DNA of 61,006 nucleotides, from assembly GCA_003427395.1 (NCBI GenBank), contig BFEA01000110.1, positions 1,758,759 to 1,819,764 of the forward strand, given 5' to 3'. The notes below the pieces were generated by a model. That model did not search any database, was not told the origin of the DNA, and saw nothing but the letters and a program-made list of their open reading frames with translations. A program made the position numbers and the translations under genes. Numbering within the stretch: position 1 is the first letter of the stretch; the number at the start of each line of letters is the position of its first letter. Positions 11,302-21,532 of the stretch are shown piece by piece. This DNA comes from Chara braunii. Taxonomy: Eukaryota; Streptophyta; Charophyceae; Charales; Characeae.

Positions 11302-11332
11302 AAAAAAAAACAAAAAACAAAAACAAAAAAAA
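11302..11332 (+). repeat. A-rich 3' tail of the LINE
   Basis: A run of As broken by single Cs (A9-C-A6-C-A5-C-A8) follows the 3' UTR. Such tails mark the 3' end of L1-type insertions. No matching short duplication of the downstream flank was found near 3600. Confidence 0.6.
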
Positions 11333-14300
11333 GGGTTGGGGGGAGTCATAGCACGGCAACTCACGTGTCAAGATAAGGCTAAGGGCCTGATCCCACTTCT
11401 TATAGGCAAGGCACTTTTCGGTAAATTTTGGGATCCCACCACTTTCCGCGAGAGCTGGAGGTGGCCCTGTTTTTTCGAAGAAGTGGAAACAGCCTAGTAC
11501 GTGGCAGTGTGAGCGTGATTTGAGGAACCATAGTTCTTTCAAAAAACAAATGAAGCCACCCCCGTACCCTGCACGGTGAAAGAAGGAGCCATTGTTTTTT
11601 TCTTCCTTTTTTTCCCCCTGATGTGCAGGCCGTTGGATCCTCCAGGCGCCACAAGATAATGCCGCTCCGTTAGGAAAAGTCCCGCAGAAGTAGGGCATGT
11701 GGGATCCAAATTTTATAACACGGAGCGAGCGGGGCGGACCCTGGAAAACGGGTTCTTTTAGCTTTCTTCCCCAAAAGAAAAGAGGTGGTGTGACGCCCAA
11801 CCTCACGCCCGGCGCGGCTTCCTGATCGGAGTGGGATGTAGGCCTGGAAGTGCGAAAAGGGGTGTGCCAATGATTTTTGGGAAAAGTGGGGGAGTCTTAG
11901 GGGTATGAATGCAATTAGACAAGCAAGGGGCGCGTGGGACTTCAAGGCCCGATGGGGCCGGGCTACTGTGGGCGGCGGTTTGCGGGGAAGTCCCTCCTCG
12001 TAGGAGGCGGTCCCGAAAAGTTGGGCCGTCGGGGGCCACCACGTGGCGCAGGCCGCTGCGTGTTTGGGTGGGGCCTTCGGAATTCCGGGGTTCTCCGCTC
12101 GCCGCTATGTCGGCCATTCCCGCAAGGCGTGCTGGGCCAATAAGGGGCTATGGACGGCCACGGAACGACGCTGAGTTGATGATACGGGAGAAGGAGGCGA
12201 AAAGGAGGGAAACTGGTGGTGATGACGACAAATCCCGGGTGGGTGAAGTAGTAGGAATGGTCGGGGGAAGGGAAATCAGAACACCGGGGGTCGCTTGTGG
12301 TGGCGCAGTGGAATTCCCGCGGACACAGTCAATTCTTCGTGTGGCAGGGGTATCGCAGCCTTAGGAGTTCGTTTATCCAAGGGGTGAAGTAATCCGGGTC
12401 GTAGGATGAGTCTGAGCTCCAAGATCGCGCCATGGTATCATCGTGTATGGGATAGCTCTGGTCGGGATATCGTCACTGCGCACGAGCACGTGTAGGACGG
12501 GCGAACGTAGTTGCTCCTCAGCGTGCTCGTGCGGGATGATGGTTTCGCCGCGAATCTTTTTGGGTGGGCGGATCGACGCACGGGGATGTGTGTAGACGCG
12601 CGATTAGGATCGTGTTTACACGTGTCTGCGCGCGGTGTTCGCAGGACCCGACATCGGATTGTCTAATGGCTCCGTAGGTTCGGTTATGCGAGATGCAACC
12701 ACACCACAACCCAAGCAACAACGAGAACAAAAATCGCTATCGGGGCCAAGTTCTTATCCTCTCTACAGNTGTATCAGGTGCAGGCGATGATTCGTCACAA
12801 ACAAAAGCAAGGACAAGGATTTTCAGCAAAAGATAGACAAGCAGGCATAGCATCCATACATCCAGTAATCATACACATAATGCAATCGAGACGGAAATCG
12901 CAAAGACAAGTGTGAGCAAAAACCCAAGTCCAGATTCCAGAAAGTCGAGACGAAAAACAGGAACGGGCAACCGCCCGGAGCCACAATCAAAATGTATGTA
13001 CACAGATGAAGAGGGGGAAGAGACAAAGAAACAGCAAACCCGCGTCCATCGACCTCAACTCTCTCTCCTCCTCTTCTCTCTCTTCTCCGATGTGGACAGT
13101 CCGTCGCCACGCACCAACCCACGAAGTCATCACCCCGCTTAGTCCTCCTGCACCCGTTGGATTCACCCGTGCCCACAGTCCGTCGTGGCCCACGTCAATC
13201 CCGCGCGTTCGGCACCAACCCGTCGGGTCGCCCAACTCCTACTCTACTCACCTCTTTCCTCGCTCGTGTGCCGACCCTTCCTGATCACGCAACCCCGAGC
13301 TTCCAACAACAGGTTAAGAGAGCTAACTAATCGCGCAGCCGGATTTTATAGCGTGCATGCATGCGCGAAGAACACGGAATTACCAAGACTTAGAACGGGG
13401 ATTAGAGAGGGAGTGCCTTCGTTCTGCATGATCAGGCCACGGCGTGGGGGACGTAGCCCTTCTCCACGCATCGATCCAAGCATGCAAGCCGCGGCTTACA
13501 AAAATCACAGCAAAAGAAAGAGAGGGAAGGCGGGAGAGACGAAGTGCAAGAAGAAAGATACAGTTACGATGGCGCCCGCCCAAAATTACAGTTACACACG
13601 CGATTAAGGGTGCCCACTAATCCGAATACCATTGCAGCCGCATGAAGAAGCGCGTAGACAAAAGGCGCCGCGCGGCAGAAAAGTCCTAATTACTGAAATC
13701 CAAAATTCCTATCTAATGCGAAAAAGCGAAAAACACGAACTTCAGGGGGAAAGTCCGAAATTCCAAGAGTTATCGGGGCTCGACAAAATTCAAAAAGAAA
13801 ATTTTAAAAAGAACGAGGCAAATTCCCGCGCAATGTCTTCGCCCAAAAGACCGAAACCGAAACGGAAGAAACGACGTCAACATTTATTAGTCGCGCGAGT
13901 GGTGGCGCGCCAGCCATCAACCGACCAATCAATCAACCGGTCGTCCCCGGACACACCCAGCTCTGAACCCAGCCATATGAAAAGAAGCAACGAAAAGGAC
14001 GAAAAAGCAAGGGCACTGATGCAATTTTCCACCGATCCCGATCTCCCGTAATTGGCCCAACCTTCCCAGCTTAGGACCCCTCGTTGCAACCGCGCAGAAA
14101 ATCGCGCGTTACAGAAAGTGCTTCGTCACATATGTGACGCCCAGGGGGTTCCAATATTAGCAAGGTCCTGCTTGCTTGTTGACACATGTCGATTTCTCTA
14201 ATCGATCGACACGCGGAGCACTTCTCTCTATGCCACTTACCGTTCAATTGCGTGTGGACGTCGTCCAACGTGGCAACATTGCTCTTCTACTAATTCCTCA

Positions 14301-14374
14301 GATTGGGCTCTTGATGATCCAAGGACGGGATCTTTCTCGTGTCGTCGCCGTGACACGCGTCCATTACCGCTGCA
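11333..14374. other. 3-kb stretch without a recognisable gene
   Basis: Several medium open frames exist on both strands but they overlap each other, are compositionally biased (Arg/Gly/Pro-rich or Ser-rich) and show no domain I recognise. The part around 13000-13300 is CT-rich. A single N sits at 12769. I see no tRNA, LTR end or tandem repeat that would explain this block. Confidence 0.5.
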
Positions 14375-14762
14375 TCAATAATTAACCGGAAGGGGGAAAG
14401 GAAGGCGATACTCGTATGAGGGAGGGCGAGGCGGCTCCATCGTAAGTTCGGGTATGAAGCGCCCGATCGCGGTGAGGTCGTGGGGAAGATCCTGAAAGCG
14501 GACAATGCGATGAAAGCGGGGGAATCGCTGTCCACTGCGGAAAAGGGAAGCGAGGTAGTCTGGGTAAAGGGAGACGAGGGTTCGGAGGACGTCGGTGCGA
14601 AACCGATCACGGTCTTCGCACGAGGGGAATGTCACCGTGACGATGTAGTAAACTTCTATGTGGTTACAGCCTCGCCACGCAGCACTAAGGAGTAGGACGA
14701 GGAGGGGGTAATCGGGGACGGCGCACCGAACGAAAGGGTGGGGATGGACAGTCAGCTCTAGG
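14375..14762 (-). pseudogene. Unrecognised ORF fragment downstream of the second Gypsy element
   Basis: On minus, the last ~125 codons of a long open frame read HIEVYYIVTVTFPSCEDRDR, then TDVLRTLVSLYPDYLASLF, FHRIVRFQDLPHDL and IGRFIPELTMEP. The composition is that of a normal globular protein, unlike the repeat-derived part before it. It lies on the strand of, and 3' to, the Gypsy pol, so it could be the end of an accessory ORF of that element. I do not recognise the family. A 163-bp tandem duplication just upstream shifts the frame. Confidence 0.35.
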
Positions 14763-15088
14763 CGGGCGGAGTAGAAGTGTCGGAAGGTGGCGATAGGGAA
14801 GGGATTACGGGGGAAGACGACGCGATGAAGATACTGATTGAAAGAGAGATGGCTAAGGGGACGGTAGTATATGGATCGGGGATGAAGGGCGAAGCCCCTC
14901 ATCAACACGTTGACAAATTGGGGGACGGGCGGAGTAGAAGTGTCGGAAGGTGGCGATGGGGAAGGGATTACGGGGGAAGACGACGCGATGAAGATACTGA
15001 TTGAAAGAGAGATGGCTAAGGGGACGGTGGTATATGGATCGGGGACGAAGGGTGAAGCCCCTCGTCGACACGTTGACGAATTGGGGGA
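14763..15088. repeat. Two tandem copies of a 163-bp unit
   Basis: The sequence CGGGCGGAGTAGAAG begins at 14763 and again at 14926, and the next unit start (CGGGCGGAGG) is at 15089, so two nearly identical 163-bp copies lie head to tail. 163 is not a multiple of three, so the duplication shifts any reading frame crossing it; the same peptide (for example SLSISIFIAS or FNQYLHRVVFPR) appears in different frames of successive copies. Confidence 0.85.
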
Positions 15089-15126
15089 CGGGCGGAGGCG
15101 GAGGGAGATGAGGATCGGGATCGGGG

Positions 15127-15576
15127 TCAACGCCTTGTTGTCGCGGCGCTCGAGGTCGTGGCAGCAAGGTCCCCATGTTCCGGCTTGGGCGGCTCGGGAT
15201 CCTTGGAAGGATCGTTCAGTGTGGGGTCGATCACTGGCCGTTTTCCCTCCGCGACTTCCTCTTCTTCTTCTGAAGTCTCCCCCTCTGCTTCTTCTTCTTC
15301 TGCTTCGCGCTCCTCTTCCTCGTCCTCGGTCAACCGGGCCGCCGCTTCTCCGGCCTCTCTCCTTAATTCTCCTTCCGATTCTTCTTCTGCTTCTTCCTCT
15401 GCCCTCAGCACTGCCCACTCGAACGCCGTTGGTTGCCGAAAGAAGCGGGGGTTAGTTAGGTTGTGGACGTCTAGATACTCGCTGCGAGATGGGAAGCGGT
15501 CGTCCGCCCAGCGCTCCTCGATACAAGCCGACCACTGAAGGCTCCGGGCAAGAGTCCTTGAGAGGACATGCGGCAT
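15127..15576 (-). CDS. Acidic ORF 3' of the Gypsy pol (accessory protein candidate)
   Basis: A 149-codon open frame on minus begins with an ordinary globular-looking part (SLQWSACIEERWADDRFPSR, DVHNLTNPRFFRQPTAFEWA) and then becomes a long Glu-rich region (EEEEREAEEEEAEGETSEEE) with a Pro/Thr/Ser tail. I recognise no family. It lies on the coding strand of the Gypsy element, after integrase and before its presumed 3' end, but is separated from integrase by the foldback insertion. An alternative frame of the same bases is Arg-rich, which is the usual shadow of a Glu-rich frame. Function unknown. Confidence 0.35.
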   Translation of the reverse strand: MPHVLSRTLARSLQWSACIEERWADDRFPSRSEYLDVHNLTNPRFFRQPTAFEWAVLRAEEEAEEESEGELRREAGEAAARLTEDEEEEREAEEEEAEGETSEEEEEVAEGKRPVIDPTLNDPSKDPEPPKPEHGDLAATTSSAATTRR

Positions 15577-15689
15577 AGGCTCTTCGTCACTCTAAGAGAC
15601 GATATCGAGGGGGAGCTTGTCGGCCAGTCGCGCGATCACGATCGTAAGTTCGCGCACGATCCGTGATCGGTATCCCCGATCCACAGCTC

Positions 15690-16190
15690 CAAAGACCAAC
15701 AGAAAAATTTTCCAGAATTAAATAATCATTCTAGAGTAAAATTACATTCTAAATTTTAAATTTTCATTTCATCTTTAAAAATGTCATTCCAATTTTAAAA
15801 TTTTCCGTCTTACTTGAAAACTTTCCTTCCAAGAAATGGGTATCCCTTCTTATTTGAACTGCATGCTAGAGATGGAATGAAAGTCCGGATGAGCTCATGA
15901 AATATTTTAATTGGACTTCCATTCTAAGTAAGGATTTCCAATCATAAATAGGTTAATCCAATCTAAATTAGACGACATTTGCTGTAGTAGAATGAAAGTC
16001 TAATTAAAATATTTCATAAACTCGTCCAGACTTCCATTCCATCTTGAACAAATAGATGTACTTGGAAGGGAAAACTCATATTTAGACGGGAACTTATCAA
16101 ATTAAACTGGTATTTTTAGAATTGGACAAACATTGGAATGATAATTTATAAATATGAAGAATTTTTTTTTTATGGCATGTTTTTTCAACT
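15690..16190. mobile_element. AT-rich foldback / MITE-like element
   Basis: This AT-rich island sits in GC-rich surroundings. Its inner arms, 15870-15926 and 15988-16044, are inverted copies of each other over about 57 bp (both contain ATGAAATATTTTAATT in one sense) around a 61-bp loop. Similarity continues outward in patches, for example CTTGGAAGG on the right against its complement on the left, so most of the ~500 bp folds on itself. No ORF is present. Exact ends and target duplication were not resolved. Confidence 0.6.
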
Positions 16191-16507
16191 TTCATTTCTC
16201 ATGGGAATTTTTGTGTTGACGAATCCCAGAAGGTCTCCCGCCACGTTAGTTCTCCACGCCTGAATGACGAGCAGCTCCACAGTTTCTGACACGGGCCTCT
16301 GATCGCCTTCCCACGTCCAGTTCAAATCCACTCGTAGCAGGCAGAACGAGAGCTCAACGAATTATGCATGCCACAACCTCCAACGATCCGGATCAACGAT
16401 GGGTACTGTCAGAGGCTCCAGGCAGAAAGAGAGACGGGGGTAGTGAGAGGACTGCCAGAAGATGGGGAAGAGCGAGGGAGGCGAAAATGTTGAGATCGGC
16501 GCGCGGC

Positions 16508-16990
16508 TCATCTGCGCGGCTGGAAGGGGGCAAGTTCAGGGAGGACGATAAGTGGCTCGCGCAGCGTTGTGCGCAGCGTGTTGACCTCGATGCCGTCGAC
16601 AGGATAGCACTCGTCCCCGTGCCTCGTGAGCCGTTGATCCCAATCAATGGCCAGATCACGACCCCACTTATACAAGGTGCTCTTGATGGCGGCTTGTCGC
16701 GCCGGATCGAAAGTGGTGATGTCGCCGCTAAAGACTACCACGGTAGACACGTGGCTAATACCCGGAGTCGCCCACCGTTGGAACGCCGTTGCCTCGACCA
16801 GCACCACCACTTGGGGATCGCTTGTGAACCGGAACTTTGCCGCGCCGTACACACCCGAGGTGCAGAAGAACTGCGCAAGGCGCAAGAAGTCGGGGCTGAT
16901 CCGCGGATGATGCACTTGGCGGATGGCTGAGATCTCTCCCCGTGGCATTAGCAACTGATCACCGAAAGCCCGCTCGGTGGCGAAGCTCAT
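16508..16990 (-). CDS. Unrecognised ORF directly after Gypsy integrase
   Basis: 160 codons on minus, overlapping the end of the integrase C-terminal frame by four bases. It reads MSFATERAFGDQLLMPRGE, then ISPDFLRLAQFFCTSGVYG, FRFTSDPQVVVLVEATAF, STVVVFSGDITTFDPARQAA and ends PFQPRR. The composition is that of a folded mixed alpha/beta protein. Most Gypsy elements end after integrase, so this is an additional ORF in the place where some plant Gypsy lineages carry accessory genes. I do not recognise it and assign no function. There are no internal stops, unlike much of the adjacent pol. Confidence 0.45.
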   Translation of the reverse strand: MSFATERAFGDQLLMPRGEISAIRQVHHPRISPDFLRLAQFFCTSGVYGAAKFRFTSDPQVVVLVEATAFQRWATPGISHVSTVVVFSGDITTFDPARQAAIKSTLYKWGRDLAIDWDQRLTRHGDECYPVDGIEVNTLRTTLREPLIVLPELAPFQPRR

Positions 16991-17427
16991 GGCGATGGCG
17001 GAGGTGACGGGGTGTCAGAGAAGGGGCAAGAGGAAGAGGGAGATGCCGAAGAGACAAGATCGTTGTCGTCGGCTTCCTCTAAGGGGGAGGCCGATGAAGA
17101 GGGAGACGGAGTCGAGGGGAGGAGGCGAAGATAGGACACGTGGCGTGTGATCGGACGGGCCGATCGACTGCCAGAGACCTCGGGGGCGAGACGCACGGTG
17201 TCCACGCCGTTAGGCCCGAGGTCGATCACCCGATATCGCCCGAAGAATCGTGGTGCTAGCTTACCCTGGCGAGCACATTTCCTTACCTGCACCATGTCCC
17301 CCAATTTGTACTGGGACCGCGGACCCGCATTCCCATTTCGGGCCTCATAGCTTCGAACCTGTCGGCCTTGGGCTAGTTCGGTCATTTTCTGTCGTCTTCG
17401 GACTAGCCTGGGCAGTGACCGTTCCAT
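16987..17427 (-). pseudogene. Gypsy integrase C-terminal domain
   Basis: The minus frame contains the typical end of a Gypsy integrase: RRQKMTELAQGRQVRSYEAR, KLGDMVQVRK, RFFGRYRVIDLGPNGVDTV and ITRHVSYLRLLPS. This is the SH3-like DNA-binding module (K-x-G-D-x-V, then G-x-Y-x-V). A Ser/Pro/Asp-rich tail follows. No chromodomain is visible, which separates this element from the plus-strand one at 31-37 kb. It overlaps the integrase core frame, so a frameshift near 17350-17430 separates them. Confidence 0.75.
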
Positions 17428-18500
17428 TAGCTCTAGGTGTCGTTTGGCCTTGTCCCGAGCCGTGGCCCTGGTGGGCCGTCGGGCTGCGTCGGCTCAATGT
17501 AGACTCATCTGGGAGGCTTGGTATCGAAACACAAGCGACGCTATTGGTCCGTAATTGGAAGGGGCTTAACCCCGTCGATTCGTGGGGCGTTCCCCGGTGG
17601 ACCGCCAGGATGTGATCGACGATATCGGGCCAGGGCCTTGGATCCCGTGCCACAATATTTCGTCGCAATGCTGTCTTTATCACCCGGTTAGCGTTCTCGA
17701 CCAGCCCATTGGATTGTGACATGTGGGGTGCAGTGTTCAGTATGGCGACGCCATGTAGGACCAGATTTCTTAGCACCTCTCCCTCTGAGTTCAGCCCCGT
17801 TGTCGGTTAGGATCTCTTCCGTATCCTGATGCATCCCGAGGAAACGGTTGACGTATCGCGTGATTTTCGTGGCTTGTCGTGTGAGACAAGGGTACGCCTC
17901 GATCCATTTTGAGAAATGGTCGACAAATACCAATAGGACTGAATATTCGCAGCTATTAGGGTCAGGAGGTACCACTATGATGGTAGTATCCATGCTTACT
18001 CTTTGAAATGGTCGTTCAACTACCGTGGGCACTATCGACCTTGGGGGCTAAATCGACGCTTTATCAGCAGCGTAGACTTGACAGTTGGCGACGATGTATT
18101 TCACATCGTCGCGGATATTGGACCAGTACCACTCATTTTTGTCGATAGCGGACTCCGTGATTTGTAAGGCAAAATGAGCCGCACTTTCCTCGTGCGCCGT
18201 CTTAACCCAGTCATACCGCATGAATGGATGCGGCACAACCATCCAAATCCCACTGCCGCCTGTTTTCCGTTTTTCTAATCTGCCCTCTATCCATCTGTAA
18301 TCCCGAGCCCTCTTGTTGGCCCTCCTCCGATCTTCCTTGGTGAAATCGTGGAGGGGGTTGTCAACCAAGGTGGCAATCACGGCAATATCAGTCCATACTT
18401 CGGCCCTTCTAAACTTCCGGGTCTTTTCCAACCCTTCTGACGTGGCATCCAAAAAGCGAGCCTCGGTCGAAATCTTGTCGGTCCGGCATAAGGGGCACAA
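17345..18500 (-). pseudogene. Gypsy integrase zinc-binding and catalytic core
   Basis: On minus, the zinc-binding region (18048-18500) shows KTAHEESAAHFALQITESAI, then WYWSNIRDDVKYIVANCQVY, a degraded HHCC module in which the second Cys of CxxC is Tyr. A stop follows ADKASI. The catalytic core (17688-18032, then 17345-17776 in another frame) shows VSMDTTIIVV (first Asp), FVDHFSKWIEAYPC, EEILTDNGAEL (second Asp) and SNGLVENANRVIK (Glu). So the D,D,E triad is present but split by frameshifts. Integrase inserts the cDNA into host chromosomes. Confidence 0.8.
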
Positions 18501-19367
18501 CCATGGTTTACTATCGTTTCTGTATTGGATGCACGAGCCGTGGGCTCATGCAACACACTGTCGGCAATCTATCCAATCAACATACCCTTCCCTGTTAGGA
18601 CGCATGGAGACCGAGTATACGCAGGAGATAGCTTCGCAAAAATAGCAGAATTTATCAGGCAGGGAGAGGAGAGACGAGGAGGACAGGGGAGAGAGAGGGG
18701 TAGTGGGGCTACCTCCATCACCCATCGCCACCGTTTTACTTCTTGCCACGTGGGAGGACTGCCACTTGTCCGTACTTAGGCTCGTTGGTCAGGTCCGGCT
18801 CTTTCCACGCTGTAATTTCCTCGCCCTTTGGTACCTTGGCAGGTCGATGCAGACGTGTCAGCCCGTCCGCGTTGTCGTGTCGCTCCGTCTTTCGATGGAC
18901 GATATCGAAGTCGTATTCTTGCAGTCGCACCGCCCAACGGCCAATAATGCCCGTGTAGTTGGTGAGCTTCTTCAAAGTTAGCAGAGGCTCGTGATCCGTC
19001 ACGAGGCGAAACTTCTGTCCGTAGAGATACGGATGGAAGTGCTGGATTCCCCAGACCACTGCATAGCATTCGCCTTGAGGTGCTGAGTCGTTCCTCCGTT
19101 CGTCCGGTACCGTGCGTGACGCATATTCGATGACGTGTTCATGACCATCGCTCCCCTTCTGCGATAAAATAGCGGTTGCCAGTCCGTGATGAGAATGAAC
19201 TGTTTCGAGGGGTCCGACCGAATCAAAATAGGGGCCGTCGCCAGAGCGTCCTTGAGGGTTGCGAAAACCTGTTGGCACTCCGCGTCCCAACAGAGAGGCT
19301 GGTCCTTCCTTAACAGATTCGTTAATGGCCGTGCAATCGCGACGAAGCCCTTGATGAAGCGTCGGTA
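18501..19367 (-). pseudogene. Gypsy RNase H
   Basis: The minus frame 18736-19572 carries the Gypsy RNase H: HVIEYASRTVPDERRND, then ECYAVVWGIQHFHPYLYGQ (catalytic Glu region), FRLVTDHEPLLTLKKL (catalytic Asp) and VHRKTERHDNADGLTRL (last Asp). A normal D/E-D-D set can therefore be traced. It degrades the RNA strand of the RNA-DNA hybrid. The first part (19200-19570) is in a different frame from the RT, so at least one frameshift is present. Confidence 0.8.
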
Positions 19368-20306
19368 TTACGACGCTAATCCCAAGAAAGCTCGAACCTG
19401 CGTCAGTGACGTGGGAACCGGGGCTTCTTTCACTGCCGCAACCTTTCTTGAGTCCGGCCGTAGTCCTCCACGTGTCACGACGTAGCCCAAGAACGAAATT
19501 TCCGAGAGGAAAAATTCGCTCTTCTCGAGCGCAATCTTGAACCCAGCGTCCCTCAATGCGCCCAACGTCCATTCGATATGCTGCGCGTGCCCGTGATAGG
19601 TTTCCGAATAGACCAGGATATCGTCCATGTACACGATCACGCAGAAGTTAATCATCCCTTGCGTCAGTCGTGTCTTGTTGACGAAATTCTGGAACGTCAT
19701 GTTCATCGCTCGCTGAAATGTGGTTGGCGCGTTGCAAATCTCCATCGGACACCGAACCCACTGCCACATGCCCTCAAACAACACAAAGGCCGTTTTCGGC
19801 CAATCTTCCTCTTTAACCAGAATGTGATGAAAACCATGCCGAATATCAAACTTGCTGAAATAATTGGCACATTCAATCGCATCCAACAAATCATCAATCC
19901 GGGGGAGGGGATACACATCTTTGATTGTGATCTCATTCAGCTTTCAATAATGAATGCAAATGTGAATCGCTCTGTTTTTCTTGGCTACTAATACTACGGG
20001 AAATGACCAAGGTCCGGTAGCGGGTTCAATCCAGCCGCTGGCTTCGAACTCCCGAATTCGTTCGAGAGCCTTTTTGCGTTCAATCAACGAATACCGGTAA
20101 GGTTTGCAATGAATCGGGGAGTGATTTCCTGTCTGAATCTCATGTTGGATTACTAACGATAAGCCGATGTTGGTGTCTATCACACTAATCGCTCCTTGAT
20201 ATTCCATTAGAATATCTGCAATCACCTGGTGGATTTCATTCGGTACGTACTTTGGAACATGTAGCTCGAATAGTTGGTTCCTGATCCGAACGTCAATCTG
20301 TTTCAT
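19368..20306 (-). pseudogene. Gypsy reverse transcriptase with intact YMDD
   Basis: The minus frame begins at 20306 (MKQIDVRIRNQLFELHVPKY) and includes ERIREFEASGWIEPATGPW, then VVLVAKKN. At 19941-19943 a TGA replaces the Arg codon expected in the D-Y-R-K-L-N motif, a change explained by one CpG transition. The rest (19368-19916) has [49 protein letters not shown] and the catalytic VIVYMDDILVYS, followed by FLGYVVTRGGL. Apart from that stop this is the best-preserved polymerase of the window with the gag-proximal region missing. Confidence 0.9.
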
Positions 20307-20312
20307 GCACGC

Positions 20313-20984
20313 CTATTTTGCCACATCGGGTGGAGGCGCTGAGATGAATGAATGGTCCAATCGCCAGGAGAACACCGTGGCCATCATCTGGGCATCTTCT
20401 TCCCGGATTGCCACGTGTCCTTCCGGGGTAACCCCGTCGCAAATATCCTTCCATGGTACGTTCCTAGTTGCGATCTTTATCCCCAGTTCGTCTGTTGCGG
20501 CTTCGAGACGCCCAGGGGGTTCCAGAGAACTTGCTTCCGCCCCCAATCGTAACAACCTCACTTCCTTAGCCGATGTCAATAAGCATTTGGGTAGATCTGT
20601 AATATCACAGTAATGCCTTTTGTCGTTATACCGGGTGAGGAGAGGGGTGATTCCTTCGTACAGAGTCTGAGGGGGTTCCAAAGAATCGACCATCCTCGAA
20701 ATCTGCATGAGGGGCTCACCCAAAATCATCGCCTTGGTCCTTTGAATTTTTCGGCTGGTCAGTTGCATCGTTCTCGCTATCGTTTTGGGCGGTGGGTAAT
20801 AAACGCGCTGTCGTGCTAATTTCAGGATCTCCGGATCATCTTCATCACTACTGTCCGCATCATTCGTTGATAACTTTTCATCGGCGAGTTCATCCCAGGA
20901 AATCATGCGAAGGGTCCCTGCCATCATCGGCGAAACCCGTGGGACCGTGTTAATGGTGGTACGAAGGGTCAATCGCATGGGCAC
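20313..20984 (-). CDS. Protease-RT spacer region of Gypsy pol
   Basis: A 223-codon frame between protease and RT: RMISWDELADEKLSTND, an acidic stretch ADSSDEDDPEI, then ARTMQLTSRKIQRTKAMILG, YEGITPLLTRYNDKRHYCDI and WKDICDGVTPEGHVAI. It overlaps the protease frame by 16 bases at its 5' end. Many Gypsy polyproteins have only a short linker here; more than 200 residues is long. I see no known domain. A stop at 20313 separates it from RT. Confidence 0.55.
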   Translation of the reverse strand: MPMRLTLRTTINTVPRVSPMMAGTLRMISWDELADEKLSTNDADSSDEDDPEILKLARQRVYYPPPKTIARTMQLTSRKIQRTKAMILGEPLMQISRMVDSLEPPQTLYEGITPLLTRYNDKRHYCDITDLPKCLLTSAKEVRLLRLGAEASSLEPPGRLEAATDELGIKIATRNVPWKDICDGVTPEGHVAIREEDAQMMATVFSWRLDHSFISAPPPDVAK

Positions 20985-21520
20985 AGCGTAGGGTTTTCCT
21001 CCTGTATTTTGCAGACAATCGATCTTCGTTCGAAATCCAAGTTTGCTCGTAGAGCCACAAGAGCGGGAAGTCCGAAAAGAACGTCGTACGTATTAACGTC
21101 TAGTACTACGACATCTCCAAGCGCGTGCACTTTTCCTAATCGGAAAGCGACATTGGTCATTCTTCCCACGGTCTTGATCTTTTCTTCATCTGCCGAAATG
21201 AGCTGATCTTTTTCAGTGCGCATGATCAGAACGTTTTTCCAACCGGCCCTTTCGACTACTCTCAGTGAAATAGCCAGCAAAGTTGCTCCCGAATCTATAA
21301 TTGCGTTGTAAGGAATTCCCCAAATTTCAATATCGCATTTTGCGGATTTCCACGGAATTGGTTTAATCAGTAGGAAATGTTTTTTTTTCTGGATTAGACC
21401 TACCCGTATCGGATCCAAAGTGTCGGTTGGGTTTTCATCGGGCGTGGGGCTTTTGGCCTTTACGTTCGGTGTTCGGGTGAGGGCGAATCGCTTTCGGTTT
21501 GCTTTGCAATGATGTAGCAT
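20969..21520 (-). pseudogene. Gypsy aspartic protease
   Basis: 183 codons on minus. The active site is canonical: PYNAIIDSGATLLAIS (D-S-G-A). The flap and second motif follow (TNVAFRLGKVHALGDVVVLD, then YDVLFGLPALVAL). The N-terminal part (HHCKANRKRFALTR) is Lys/Arg-rich. Just upstream the open frame SIGHL-like end of the previous ORF is separated only by a TAA where a Gln codon (CAA) would read through, so gag-side and protease were once one polyprotein. Cuts the polyprotein during particle maturation. Confidence 0.8.
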
Positions 21521-21532
21521 CTGCTCATTAGC

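Larger units (their letters stand above)
3647..11332 (+). mobile_element. L1-type LINE retrotransposon (non-LTR), interrupted by a SINE
   Basis: The parts occur in canonical order on the plus strand: ORF1 with a CCHC-like knuckle (3647-5581), an APE-type endonuclease (5859-6788), reverse transcriptase (about 7100-8520), a post-RT region with PKAKGGLGI, a zf-RVT zinc-binding segment (9790-9900), then a C-terminal tail, two hairpins (11123-11196) and an A-rich 3' end (11302-11332). A minus-strand SINE splits the 3' part at 10113-10596. Numerous nonsense codons and frame changes show it is an old copy. The 5' boundary is uncertain; the first ORF1 codon is used here. No clear flanking target duplication was found. 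Confidence 0.85.

Noticed and set aside
11300-12364. Overlapping frames of 91-168 codons on both strands
   Set aside because: Biased composition, mutually overlapping, no recognisable family.
16364-16930. 188-codon plus-strand frame
   Set aside because: Antisense shadow of the minus-strand ORF 16508-16990, which has the more protein-like composition and matches the element's strand.
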